Of a stretch of 64,000 bases of DNA, positions 12,301 through 22,556 are shown in pieces. The stretch comes from Asterias rubens (taxonomy: Eukaryota; Echinodermata; Asteroidea; Forcipulatida; Asteriidae), in the NCBI RefSeq assembly GCF_902459465.1, contig NC_047062.1, forward strand, positions 26,095,866-26,159,865, written 5' to 3'. How positions within the stretch are numbered: the first letter of the stretch is position 1; each line of letters starts with the position of its first letter. The position numbers and the translations under genes are program-made. Under the pieces are notes generated by a model, which was given only the letters and a program-made list of their open reading frames with translations, had not been told where the DNA came from and searched no databases.

Positions 12301-15300
12301 ACATAATTTCCACACTTCATAGATGTAGTGTCATTTTAAACTGCAGTTAAGTGGTGACCAATGACTGAGATTGTTTTAAATTTGATAGGTCTGGATAATC
12401 ATGTATTTCAAGTCTGGGTAATCAGATATTAGTAGTTCCGGCAAATCTTAACCTTCCATCCTACCGACCGTCGTACACATGGGCGAAACGTCGAAACACT
12501 TGCGTCGCCGAACCCAGTTTACACTACCCTTCAAATCAAAATAAATCTCATGTTTTGCATCCAACTACAAACGTAAATGCCAACCCCTCTTCAAAAAGAT
12601 TGTTGTGTTTTCATAGTGTTAAGTTTATCAAAGGAAAAACGTCACTTATTGGAATTCACCAGCGACGTACGGGATCGAGACGCCATTTTGATAGAAATTA
12701 CACGTTCGCATACAGGCCGAGTTCCCAAATGGGTAAAACCGGGCACCCGTCCCAATGGGAATGCATAGATTTCTTGCCCGAGAACATGCGGGAACAGCGC
12801 CCGCGGTGGAACGTCCAAACGGGGATATGCCCGCGATCCAGCGGGGACACGGAGTATGCCCGGCTGGACGTTCCAAGCGATCCGACTTTTGAGACGCTCC
12901 CTTAGGTCTGTGCTCTGAGCCAGTCGGTGTTGCGCCCTCTAACCGGTGACTATTACATGCACCAACTAGCGTCTTTAATAGAGACTATAGGGAGATACAA
13001 GAAAAGGTCTCTGACCCGTATGGTATCTCCGTCTGCATTCTCCAAGTTATGCCAGCTTTCAGATTCTCCCGTTGAACTGTACTTTACGCTGAAGGTTTGC
13101 ATGGAGGCTCCTGGATGACCCTGTACTATCAGTCCAGTAACAACTGGGCCTGGCAGTCCTAGATCAACTTGAATCCAAGAGTCTGCTACATCCGCTACAG
13201 TTGGTATCCACCAGTGGCTGTTTCCTGTGTATAAAAACAAACGTCGCGGTTGAATGCTATTCTTTAGCAGAACTTAGAATCAATCCCTTATCCATTCCAA
13301 TGAAACATTTTTTTCAAAGTAGATCATCACTTCCTACAAATGGTATATTTCGATTATTTCGTCGCAAACATATAGGGGTTTATAATTAATGTAACACTTC
13401 CCTGAGGTCACTTCCATTATTACCTAGTAGTTTAATTGGTATAATATGGACTCCATGGTCAGTGTGCTTCTTTTTGTGCAATATTTTAATGTGCTTTGAT
13501 TTTTTAATTACCTCTCTGTTTTATTTAAACGGTTTACTTTACACTGTTTTGTAATTTAGTTAGTAGTCTGAAATAAGCAGTTTTTTTATTAAAACCACAA
13601 TAATAACTAGACATTAAGTGTTTGTGAACAAACACGAAGCTGTTCCTTGTTGTTTTGCTTGGATTATGTGCTTCATTGCCCAAGGAATATATAACTGAAA
13701 AAAAGGTTTCAAAAAAGTTGTGTAGCTCTTGTTATAAGGTTTTACTTCCCGGTTGACCCGTAAGTAAAGGTCAACATGGGCCCACAGCTACCAAAGATTA
13801 ATCTGCAATGCCAAGGAGTCTATAAAATCGGTTGTGTAGATCTTGATATATAGTCCCACTTCCGGTTGACCCAGAAGTAGAGGTCAACTTGGGGTCACAG
13901 TTTTCCAAAGCTAATATTTATTGCCTAAGAGTCTACAACTGAAGTTTGGACATTAGCTTTGTACTTTTTTAGATATGGGTTCACTTCCGGTTGACCCGGA
14001 AGTAAATGTCAACATGGGGTCAAAGTTGTTTCAAACTAATCTTGAATGCCCAAGGAGTCTATATAACTGAACCAAAATTTATAATCTGTTGTATAGTTCT
14101 TGAGATATGGTCCCACTTCCGGTTGACCAGGAAGTAGGGTCAACTTGAGGTCACGGTTTTTTAAAGTTAATTTTGTATGCCTAAGGAGTTTATAACTGAA
14201 AATATTTTGAAAATCTGCTGTATAGTTCTTGAGATATGGTGACACTTCCGGTTGACGCGGAAGTAGAGGTCAACTTGAGGTCACAGTTTTGTCAAATTAA
14301 TCTCCAACCCCCAAGGAGTCTTTAAAAACAAACAGTTGAAAAGTCGGCCGTGAAGTTCTTGAGATATGATGCTGCAAAGATTTCCTAACTAATATGCATA
14401 TGAGGGTCACTGGTGGTTAATTAAAAAATAATTTTAATATGTTTTATGATAGGAATTAAGCTAAACATCCTAAAGCTTCCATTTGATATTATTTTACGTG
14501 TTTAAAAACACATAATTAATTTGTAGGATACTCCTTTATTTTCCTACTCCTGCCGATAGGGGGCGCTCTTATGAGACATTTCAATTGCACGATTTCTGCA
14601 CCGTAATGTCTGTATCTGACTCTGTATTTGTATGTGTACGTCGCAGAGACCAAAACTGTCATAAAATGTCAAATTATAATTTCCCTATAGAACACGGCCC
14701 AGTTTGATGGCTCTGTCTGCTTCAACCAAACTCTGCCCATTTACTATACAACCACCATTCTCCGCTTACTGTGCAGGCGCTGAAATATCTGTACAATTTG
14801 TTCAAAGCAAAGATTACATATGATAAGTTTCCCCGCGCACAAGCAAAAATATCCCTGCTAAGCTGTGAAATATGCTGTAAGTAAGCGATAATATCCGCGC
14901 TTCTGATGTGTCAATTCTTTGCTTACGCAGTGAAGCAGAGTCAAATTGGACCAGTTTCACAAGATTTCCCCTCATGTACTAACAATCTTTTATGACTTTA
15001 CATGTTTGAAGTGCAGGCCTTACCAAACCTACTAACAGGGCAAAATTACATGGTTCTCATGACCACCAAAGTCTGCGCTTACGATCACCATTTTCCGCTT
15101 TACTGTGATGTGCAAGCTTGGAAAATAATGTGCGAACTTGGAAGCACACAAACAAACGAAATCACTGCTATAAGCAGTCTATTTCGCTTGACGTAAGCGC
15201 AGAACTCAATGCTTCTGCAGAGCACTGAATCTTTTTCATTAAGCAAGTTGCCATCATGACTCGACTAGTCGAACCTCAAACCTAACTACTACACTTGTCG

Positions 15301-18300
15301 ATATAAAATACAGATTCTCAAGATTTGTGCCGCTATGTGCCGCAAAGGCAATATTAATTTGTTGTGAATGGGTGACTAGTGAATTTTACTACTCGACTAG
15401 CCGCACCTCAAACCTGACTACGACACTTGTCGAGATAAAATACGGATTCTCAAGATTTGTACCGCTATGTGCCGCAAGGGCAATATTAATTATGTTGCGA
15501 ATGGGTGTGACTAGTGAAATTTACTACTCGACTAGTCGCACTTCAAACCTAACTACGACACTTGTCGAGATAAAGTACGGATTCTCAAGATTTTTGCCGC
15601 TATGCCGCAAGGGCAATATTAATTATGTTGCGAATAGTAGTAACCAACACAACTGGTTCACCAAACAGGTAGTCGGGACAAATTTTGTAGTCGATGTGTG
15701 GACACGATTATAACGGAGTAGAGAAAAACAGTAATCGCGACTCAAATAATAAATTGTAGTCGCGACTTTAACACTAAAGCACACTTTCTAGTCGCCACTG
15801 CGTACTTTTGTCTCAAGTAAAGCACGGTTTTTCCTGCGAATGCAAATCAAATTTTTAAGTCACTGTTTTCGCAGTGAAAGTTTCGCAGGAGTTGAGCACA
15901 ATTAGTCAATTGTAGCAATTTTTTATGCGAATTGTGACGTGAAGAACACATTCCCTGGTAAGCACAGTTCCCTGATTACGTAAGCGCTGCGATTCATTCC
16001 TTTAAAAGCCATTGGCCCAGGACCAAACTACATAATAGCTTTTTAAACACAAAAAGCAGCTTAACCATGCCTCATGTTCAAGTTGTGAATCCAGGTGTTC
16101 TGCTCAATTTCTGCAATTTTGTAAAGCAAAATGTTTTGCCTGTTTATTATAAGCAGCTCTATAAAACTGAGCCACTCAACCACCAGAGAAACGATCAGCA
16201 TAATCAAATCTCTGCTTTTGTATTCCTGTCAAAGAGTTTTTGTTTGTCATGGTCTAATTTCCGAACGTAACGTGAAACACTGGAATTAGTTTAGGCAATT
16301 GGTCCTCGGCGCAAACAAGGTGACTTTACCCGTAAATCATTCATAGCTTAATACGTTTTTACATGCTTTGCTAAAACCATGTGCCATTTCTACCTCCATG
16401 CTAAAACTGAGACTAAAATAGTTTTCGTGACATTTATTTTTACTCCTTTCTTAAAAAACTTCAACAACACGGCAAGCTTTCAACTATCATTATCTTCCCT
16501 CCATGCTTCGTAACGTAGAACCATGTACATGTATGTAGACTCTCCTCCATACAAGAACGTACACCAAAGATCGTGCTGCGCGAGGACAAAATCTCGCCGT
16601 TTTATTTTCCAGGAAAGAAGCTTCTCATGAGCCAAAAATTTGGGGAAAAAGAACATGTTGTACAGATCGTTTTAATGTAGGTACATATTTCTGATTGTAA
16701 AAAAAATGTAAAATGTATGCCTCTATATATTGATTTCGTCGAGGTTCCCGGAGGATTCGCACTCAGATCACTTGGGTAATAGCACCCGCGTTTAACCGCG
16801 GCCCCATTGGATCTATCAACCCAGACGTCGCGATTTTATTCGTTACATAATAACTGTAAACATTTAATAAAAATAATTACAAGATGACGTGAGATATAAA
16901 ATTACTTCATTTTGCACATCTTCAATACCCAGAGAATCAATATATGAAGAATTTTTGAAAATCGGACGTTTATTTTGGGAGATATGCTGTTAACAAGATT
17001 TCCTAATTAAATATTCATATCTTTAATAACTCATCTAATTGATTAAGAGATTAAAAATCATACGTAGAAAAACTAAGTTACGTACTAAGCTTCGATTTAA
17101 TATAGAACTCAAGTCTTTCATTTCTACCGTTTCTAAGATTATCTTGCCACAAAAAAGTCGTGCGTTAAACCTATGGCGTTTTGAGAAAAAAAAACGTTTC
17201 TAAAACGTTAAAAAAATCTCGACGAAAACAATAGCTGTTCCGACGGACGGTCGGAACAGCTAATAATAATAAAAATAATAAAAATCTCGACGAAAACAGT
17301 AGCTGTTCCGACTGGATCGGAACAGCTAATAATAATCAAAATAATCAAAATCTCGACGAAAACAATAGCTGTTCCGACTGGATCGGAACAGCTAATAATA
17401 TTGTATGTCCTAGATACGCTTCCCCTTAGTTCGTAGCAAACACACAAAAAACATAATTTCAGACAATTACTGCTATCCACGCACAGGTTAAACTTAAACC
17501 AGGAGGGATAAAGTGAGTAGATAAGACTAGTATGTGGATCAGGTCAGCAAGTTCTGCCTGCAGTTAAACGGAAATGGAGTATGACTTGCCTTCATTGAGT
17601 CGAGCTTTTTGAGGAACATGTGACACCGAATCATAGGATGATGATGCAGTAATACTCCCATCAGGGATCGCCCCACTCTCCATTCCCAACGGTCCAATGG
17701 TACATGCTGGTCCTGAAATAAGTCAATAAAACAATCATTACATTAAAATCTAAAGTGAAAGTACATCCTTGCGTTTTTAGATGGTAAATCATTTACTTCC
17801 ATTCTCTAGTTTAAAACAAAACGTAAGCAAAATTATTTAGAACAAGGCTAGGTTTAACGAAGTTTATAATAATACTTGTTGTCCCCCCCCCTCTCTTTTG
17901 TTGGGGGGGGGGGGCTGGGAGGGGGTTGGAAGGATGTACCTCTGAACGTTTTAAGGCACAATTTTGCAGTTTAAAAAAACTAAAACATAACAACAATTTG
18001 CATAATTGTGACAGCAATGCATAATACATCTTTTAAAAAAGTTGCTTGTAAATAATTGTTGGTTGGCGGCTTTTATCCTACAACACAAGCTTAAAACCTG
18101 TTCAAGTTATACAGATATGTCAACCTCCATTGGAGGAACAAAATAAAAAGGACCGGGGTCTTAACTTCCTTATATAGTCACTTTTATAATATAAATGATT
18201 TAGACTAAACCGGGTTTGGAGAAATGACTCAATTAATTAATAAGCCATCATTAATTGACTCCTTCCCTTATAAAGGGATTTATACAGGACATAATATGGA

Positions 18301-21000
18301 TGTCAGTGAATAATGCTTATATAGTTTTTAACTGATCATAATTATAACCGGAAGTTTTCATCATGCAAAACAAACAACCTTTTTAAAATTTCTAGAAATA
18401 AATGACTTTTTTTAAATATAAATGTGATATTCATATCAAATCGGCTCAATTCGGACTAGCCATCCTCACGACACTTCAGGGGCACACAATCACTGAATAA
18501 TTGGTAATGGAACCACATTTAAAACCAACGATCTCTAGAATGATAGAAATAATATTGCAAACCTACCTTTTTATTATCTTAAAGATCTCTTTGAACATAG
18601 GTAACACAATATGCATTCCTTTCATATATTTCGATAAAAACAATGAAGTAAGCCAATAAATGTCCACGTTCTTGGTCTTTGTTTTCTCAGAAAGTTCTGT
18701 ATTAAACATGAACACGTTTTTGCTCCGTATATGTGTTTGGTAACTCGGATCTTTCCACTCTAATTTGAAGTGATTGCATAATAACAATCCTACAGTCATT
18801 AGAATGATCCGATATTTCTCTTTTCAATGAAAGCAAGCTTTGGTATTGAGGATGAACATGGAGAACACTACTTTTTTGCAAAAAATGTCCTTTGATAATA
18901 CAAAATAATTCGTAAGAGAGAAAGGAATGAACTGAGTTTGAATAGTCACCGTCTAAGTATGATCCTTGGGTTTCCTGGTTGCTGATTGGATGAGCCAGAC
19001 AAAGTCCTGCAAACAAAACAAAATACACCATTACTTCAATTGAAACCCTGCAGCAAAGGCCAATGGCATAGTACCTAATGTTCTAGTGGGGTTGCCAATC
19101 AACAAGGGGGTCAGTGTTGACTAGAAGGGGACGGGACAAAACTCGGCCAGTATACTCTGTGTACTCGGTACGTCAATATTGGTAATGCTAGATGAAACCA
19201 AATTGAGCTTACACCCATACCATCCCCGAAAATGTTGTTTACAACACACTTACATTCAAAACAATTCGTTAAAAAGAAGAACAAAACTATTTTACATTTA
19301 TTAAAAAAGTTTTGAAGCATGTAATAACAACGCACGGGGCGTTGCAACCAAAAATGACCCAAGCTTGAGGGTTTCAAGTGTATGTTATTTTCTTTTCGAT
19401 TTAGGATCAAGTCCAACATTCCTCCATTGTAGCATATTGTGTAACAGTTAACCTTTTTATAATGGTCTGTATACGTTTTGGTATATAAATATGGAAGCGT
19501 GTTGCTGCCACATGAATAAAACAAGATCGTGTACGTATACGATAAGTTATCGTGTATGTACATCATACGTTTAGCTTTATAATACGTTTAGCTTTATTGT
19601 GTACGTACACGATCAGAGAGAGTGGCGGCAACGCTTCCGCATATACTCTGAAAAGTAATGACAATAAAAACTTGCATTGTAAGAGTGCAGCAGGTAGTGG
19701 GATAATGCATTATCACCCAAACAAAAGACAAGGAGCGTTACCGCTGTAACCCTTCACAGTGCATTCCTATAAGGGATTTTTCTTCCTGCGTGGACATCGC
19801 TTCAGATTTTCGGAAATTTTCAAATTAAATTTGGCGATTTATAAATGAAATGTTCATGGTTGGGTTTTTCTGTATAGTCCTATCTACATTTATATTGGAA
19901 TGAAACATTCGAACGATTCCACAAATCGAAAGTAAACTTTCCCTTTAAGTTTGAAGAAAATGTTACCCTTGTAAGGTAATGATATGAAAAAGTGTCAAGC
20001 ATTCTGGCTAATTCAACAGCATTACATAAACTATCACAATAAAGAAGACAGTATTTTTTAGATAACCAATAGCAAAAAGGCTCTCGAGATTGAGTTATTG
20101 TTTAATAACTTTGAAACAAATATAATTGTCATATTGTTGATGTTAACATTTAATCAACAAACGTAAGAATCTTGCATTGATACTTGAAGTTTTGAATCGC
20201 TCCATAACACCCAATAATTGTGTACCACTAACAACAATAGTTTTATTATCATTTGCATATACTTTGTGAGATGGTGGGTGGAGACAAGATTGACTACTTA
20301 CACATTTTCCATTGACTGCTACAACACAGTTGTTCAGAAATGATTAACCAAATAAGAATAAATAATGACTTTTCGATCGTTATAAGTTTTATAAGTCTCA
20401 AAATGTATCGCCCCATTTCTCCCGAAAAAAAATCCGTTTGGTTTTCATGTTTTTGTTTTTCTCTGAAGGCATTTTGTCAGATGATGATCTTTCAAAACGG
20501 CCAATGCGCAAATTTTCTTATTTGATAATGTCTCACGGACAATTCACAATGATACGGGCACAGTTTAATTTCGGGTCTCAAAAATCAAAGGGTTTTAGTT
20601 TTATTTACTTATAAATGAGGGGCAATACATTGAATGAAATTTAACAACTTTATTCTCGAATATTTAAAATTAGCAATTTAAAATGCTATTCAAAATGTAC
20701 GACCCCAAAAATAAGACATAGATAATAAGCATGATGAAAGTGAGTGACTGGAAGAAAATCTGCACCAAAAGCCTTTTAAAGTTTCAATCAAGTAATGTTT
20801 TTATGAATCCCTTTTCATTTGACACGATAACATTCAAATACTCAATAAAACCAAGTTTAGTCCTACTTTACACTGAGATTAATTTGTTACAACTCAGTCA
20901 TCTATGGATAATTATACGCTGAAGTTGATTCAACAAAACACTCACCGACTAGAAGTACACTCAGGAGCAGCATCGAACTAGCGAAGGCACAAGTAGACAT
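3122..21000 (-). CDS. Gene A: secreted discoidin-SRCR-SRCR protein (8 exons)
   Basis: Spliced minus-strand gene. Coding exons in order are 20946-21000, 18950-19006, 17590-17712, 13016-13224, 8760-8898, 5752-6060, 4824-5135 and 3122-3363. The total is 1446 nt, or 481 residues plus stop. Predicted layout: signal peptide 1-23, linker to 37, F5/8 type C domain about 38-194 (bounding cysteines C41 and C193), SRCR-1 about 195-297, SRCR-2 about 298-401 and a Cys-containing tail 402-481. Secretion is inferred from the leader and the absence of a membrane segment. Discoidin domains usually bind glycans or phospholipids and SRCR domains bind polyanionic or microbial ligands, so a humoral recognition or adhesion role is plausible but unproven. 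The exon phases (all 1 except a phase-0 junction between exons 4 and 5) and the paralogue at 24981-41744 support the model. The last exon is the least certain. Confidence 0.78.
3574..3952. mobile_element. MITE-B, complete, TTAA-flanked
   Basis: Near-palindromic element of about 380 bp bounded by TTAA at 3574-3577 and 3949-3952, with terminal inverted repeats around cacgttgccttggatcgg. The centre at about 3759-3790 is itself a hairpin (gtcaaagttttgac plus ggccatttatgggag arms). It encodes no transposase. The nested copy at 57121-57515 shows that TTAA is the duplicated target, so a piggyBac-like or other TTAA-specific transposase is likely. Confidence 0.8.
3953..4823. other. Gene A intron 7 remainder, no gene
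   Basis: AT-rich intronic sequence. A short block near 4500 (gtgcgccaccaagagtttgc) matches 27501-27520 in the corresponding intron of gene B, which confirms paralogy outside the exons. I see nothing coding. Confidence 0.5.
4824..5135 (-). CDS. Gene A exon 7, SRCR domain 2
   Basis: 312 nt, phase 1 to phase 1, encoding one whole SRCR domain. Landmarks in order are V-R-L-V-D-G, G-R-V-E-I, W-G-A-I-C-D, V-V-C-R-Q-L-G-Y, C-D-G-S-E, I-T-D-C and T-A-G-V-I-C. The canonical six cysteines are present, with a seventh at S-H-C just after I-T-D-C. The acceptor (accatcag) is weak in pyrimidines. The donor is G|GTACTT. Confidence 0.88.
5236..5386. mobile_element. MITE-A right-end fragment
   Basis: It matches the right end of the MITE-A family: tctcgcaagttcgatgaccg, then gttgagatacaccaactgtg, then ccaatagtgtacactgcc and a terminal TTAA. 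It lies between the two SRCR exons of gene A and is truncated on its left. Confidence 0.7.
5752..6060 (-). CDS. Gene A exon 6, SRCR domain 1
   Basis: 309 nt, phase 1 to phase 1. It reads D-G-I-I-R-L-A-G-G, G-R-V-E-I-Y, W-G-A-V-C-D, T-V-C-R-Q-L-G-F, V-A-C-K-G-T-E-P, L-S-R-C and T-A-G-V-I-C, a complete SRCR domain. It has seven cysteines, with the extra one at S-F-L-C in the same place as in SRCR-2. It joins exon 5 as G|AT to give D after L-G-C-R. The donor is A|GTAAGA. Confidence 0.9.
6061..8759. other. Gene A intron 5, no gene recognised
   Basis: It contains a short CTGT microsatellite at about 6121-6175 and several AT-rich ORFs (for example 6363-6596 and 8364-8717, minus) with no motif I know. 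About 6603-7372 begins TGTCAC, ends CATCAACA and has an AATAAA at about 7309. This would fit a solo LTR, but no target duplication or internal region supports it. Confidence 0.35.
8760..8898 (-). CDS. Gene A exon 5, end of discoidin domain
   Basis: 139 nt, phase 0 in and phase 1 out. It starts after gtttctgttttag-type sequence and encodes F-N-G-N-V, then R-T-R-F-L-R-I, then F-E-V-L-G-C-R. The L-G-C is the standard closing cysteine of F5/8 type C domains. The paralogous exon at 31264-31402 is nearly identical and has the same phases. Confidence 0.88.
8960..9290. repeat. Possible inverted-repeat element
   Basis: Left (about 9035-9085) and right (about 9210-9285) parts share, in opposite orientation, a cttttcatactac/gtagtgtgaaaag motif next to cccgggaa blocks. 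This resembles a short non-autonomous DNA transposon. The ends are not sharp enough for me to fix a target duplication. Confidence 0.35.
9960..12901. mobile_element. PIF/Harbinger-like non-autonomous element, 2.9 kb
   Basis: Perfect inverted ends of 20 bp (gggagcgtctcaaaagtcgg at 9960; the complement at 12882-12901) are flanked on both sides by TTA, the target duplication type of PIF/Harbinger elements. Subterminal zones are rich in the palindrome ggaacgttcc on the left and in related GC-rich motifs on the right. A second inverted pair of about 300 bp (about 10130-10425 and 11690-11985) encloses a 51-bp tandem array. No transposase or Myb-like ORF is visible. It sits in intron 4 of gene A; the matching intron of gene B is only 758 bp and lacks it. 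Confidence 0.75.
10557..11346. repeat. 51-bp tandem repeat, about 15.5 copies
   Basis: The unit is 51 bp, for example tctgctgttcacattcaaat followed by aagattacgttcatctgtga and tgatattcggg. Copies differ by a few substitutions and one single-base deletion near 10935. As 51 is divisible by three, the array gives ORFs with a 17-residue repeat (core A-V-H-I-Q-I-R-L-R-S-S). There is no start context or neighbouring coding evidence, so I treat it as non-coding. Confidence 0.92.
13016..13224 (-). CDS. Gene A exon 4, middle of discoidin domain
   Basis: 209 nt, phase 1 in and phase 0 out. It encodes G-N-S-H-W-W-I-P, D-S-W-I-Q-V-D-L-G, V-T-G-L-I-V-Q-G, F-S-V-K-Y-S and W-H-N-L-E-N. W-I-Q-V-D-L-G is the hallmark core of F5/8 type C domains. 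The acceptor is tttttatacacag and the donor is CGG|GTCAGA. Confidence 0.92.
13670..14375. repeat. ~125-bp tandem repeat with paired ACTTCCGG sites
   Basis: About five copies, with cacttccggttgaccc-type cores near 13745, 13858, 13982, 14115 and 14247, so the spacing is 113-133 bp. Other shared pieces are caaggagtctata, gaccaacttg/gtcaacttggggtcac and gttcttgagatatgg. Each core is an inverted repeat (acttccgg...ccggaagt) overlapping gttgacc/ggtcaac. Confidence 0.8.
15255..15650. repeat. ~132-bp tandem repeat, 3 copies
   Basis: Copies start near 15256, 15390 and 15523 at actcgactagtcgcac-like sequence and continue through cttgtcgagataaaatacgg, tctcaagatttgt and gggcaatattaatta. The period is near 132 bp, which keeps a weak ORF open (15327-15713) with no known motif. 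Similar cgactagtcg-rich wording recurs at about 52620-52810 and 53915-54010. Confidence 0.8.
17214..17396. repeat. ~64-bp tandem repeat of hairpins, 3 copies
   Basis: Three copies of aaaatctcgacgaaaaca followed by the hairpin tagctgttccgac...gtcggaacagcta and an AAT-rich spacer. The stem is preserved in all three, with loop changes (ggac in the first, tggat in the others). Confidence 0.85.
17590..17712 (-). CDS. Gene A exon 3, start of discoidin domain
   Basis: 123 nt, phase 1 to phase 1. It encodes G-P-A-C-T-I-G-P-L-G-M-E-S-G, I-P-D-G-S-I-T-A-S-S-S and A-R-L-N-E, the canonical opening of an F5/8 type C domain. The acceptor is cttatttcag. The donor is GAAG|GCAAGT, a GC-AG intron. The next GT would break both frame and domain, and gene B has the same GC donor. 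Confidence 0.88.
18950..19006 (-). CDS. Gene A exon 2, signal-peptide end and linker
   Basis: 57 nt, phase 1 to phase 1, encoding G-L-C-L-A-H-P-I-S-N-Q-E-T-Q-G-S-Y-L-D. It completes the hydrophobic leader (likely cleavage near C-L-A|H-P) and gives a short polar linker. The acceptor is tttgttttgtttgcag and the donor is G|GTGACT. The paralogous exon at 34036-34092 differs at few sites. Confidence 0.8.
20946..21000 (-). CDS. Gene A exon 1, signal peptide
   Basis: 55 nt from ATG to a G|GTGAGT donor in phase 1. It encodes MSTCAFASSMLLLSVLLV, a typical signal-peptide core. The paralogue at 41690-41744 encodes MSTSAFASSMLLLGVLLV with the same donor. The ATG is the first in the conserved flank. Confidence 0.85.
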
Positions 21001-21340
21001 TTTAAGATGATTGTAGGTTCAAGAAATGATGGCACAATATTCTATCACAATGCTCGGGCACGGTCCTACATAAAAATGACTGCTCAAATATCAATGCACG
21101 GGCAAGTCCTGTACGCAGTATGACTGCACTATATTATATGTCAATGCACGGGAACGCTCCTCTGATCTGAAAATGTGTTATTGTACAAAATTGTCAATGA
21201 TCCATGATCTTGAATCCGTGTACCGGGAATTTAAATCGAAACACGCCGACTGGAAATAACAAATCAGTTTCAGTTAGACTGAAGTTCATAGTTTCAAGGT
21301 TGTTAGTTAAAGTGATACTTGCATAGAATATGCTCCATGG
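21001..21340 (-). promoter_or_regulatory. Gene A 5' flank with iterated CAATGC-CGGGCACG motif
   Basis: Directly upstream of the leader exon, a motif close to caatgctcgggcacggtcct occurs three times (near 21049, 21092 and 21143), about 45-50 bp apart. The gene B flank has it near 41790 and 41842, and the two outer flank copies keep it once each. Conservation and position suggest a cis-element or a repeated 5' UTR. No TATA box is certain. Confidence 0.5.
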
Positions 21341-22556
21341 TTAATTTGTTTGAAACTGTTTTTGTTGTATCATTCTTTCAATGCCGAAAAGCAATGACCT
21401 ACAATGTATCCAATGGACAACAATTTTATTTCACATTTCAGCCTGCTCGGAGTCCCAACAATTACCCCTACAATAACTCGAATAATGATCGGACACCTTT
21501 AGTTAATGGTACCCGGCAAGTTTTTGGTACCCGGCCAAAATGTACTCGACTACACCACTGACCTCGAGAAGGACTGTCTGACTAATGTGAATCTAATGTC
21601 ACTCATCACAATTTAACCTAGATGCGAAAAAGGTCGTTACTAACCATTGATCTCCATTATACTGGATATCAATGTTACCGACCAACAATTACTTTCCAGT
21701 CGGTAATTATTTTAACTAAACTCAGTATATTATTTTCTAAAGCTAATCTGCACTTCATTCAAAAGTAAGAGTAAATGTACAAAAAAATGAAAAGACTTCA
21801 AATAGCTCAAAACGTAGATGAATTGGCTCAACTCAACGGCACGAAGCGTAATCTTAACCGCCACGACGAGCTCGAAGAAGCGCCCTCCACGATGCCTTAT
21901 TATCAATGTTGCCAGCACAAATCTAGAAGGGGAGATAAACACTACTTTCGTCTTAGCTTTATCATAAGAAAATCAAACTGTGTGATTAGGTTTAACCATG
22001 GATAAATAAACTTTATTATTTGCTCCGTGGTTTAACCCTTTTTGTCTTCTTTTCTTCAGTTTGAGTGCAACTGCACCAGAACTAAATATTATGGGGTGGA
22101 TGGGACCTGATGGATTCCGAGTGGATTGTTTGGTTGGTTGGGTGTATTGGTGGTTTACAGAGGAACACACCCCTTTCCTAACTAACAATAATCACACAAT
22201 AGACAATAATTAATTAATACACATGAGATAGGTTTGACATAATCGTTCCCACCCGATGAAGAAGTGAGGTTTATTCTCACCAGCTCTGCCTTTTACAGGT
22301 CAACGTCCCTATTACAAAGTATATAAACCTTGCATTGGCCGGCATCTTTGGTGAAATGTGCACGCATGAAAGGCTATCATTGGCTGGGAGTTATGGGCAG
22401 CACGTACTCGTGTGCGCTTTTTTTTGTCCATTGTTGTTTTAATCAAAGATGGTGGTCAATGACGTCATATGCAATCAATCTTTAACACTAGCAGTATATA
22501 ACATTGCCCAAGGTTTAACCAGTTAAATCCCAGTATGTGATTTTAGATCTACCCAC
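21341..22556. other. Intergenic, no gene recognised
   Basis: About 21341-21560 continues the flank duplication (compare ttgttgtatcatt and cccggcaagttttggtacc with 43500-43780). The remainder has only short unsupported ORFs. Confidence 0.5.

Larger units (their letters stand above)
13600..17390. other. 3.8-kb repeat-rich insertion in gene A intron 3
   Basis: Sequence on either side (about 13560-13610 and 17395-17500) matches adjoining sequence in gene B (about 33300-33420), so this block is absent from B. It holds three unrelated tandem arrays, described separately. About 14580-15240 and 15840-16740 show no gene. About 16740-16830 is GC-richer with an imperfect B-box-like gcgaatcc on the minus strand. 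Confidence 0.6.

Noticed and set aside
15327-15713. 128-codon ORF over the 132-bp repeat
   Set aside because: It is explained by a repeat period divisible by three; no known motif.
16740-16830. tRNA gene or SINE head
   Set aside because: There is only an imperfect B-box-like gcgaatcc; no A box at proper spacing and no cloverleaf.
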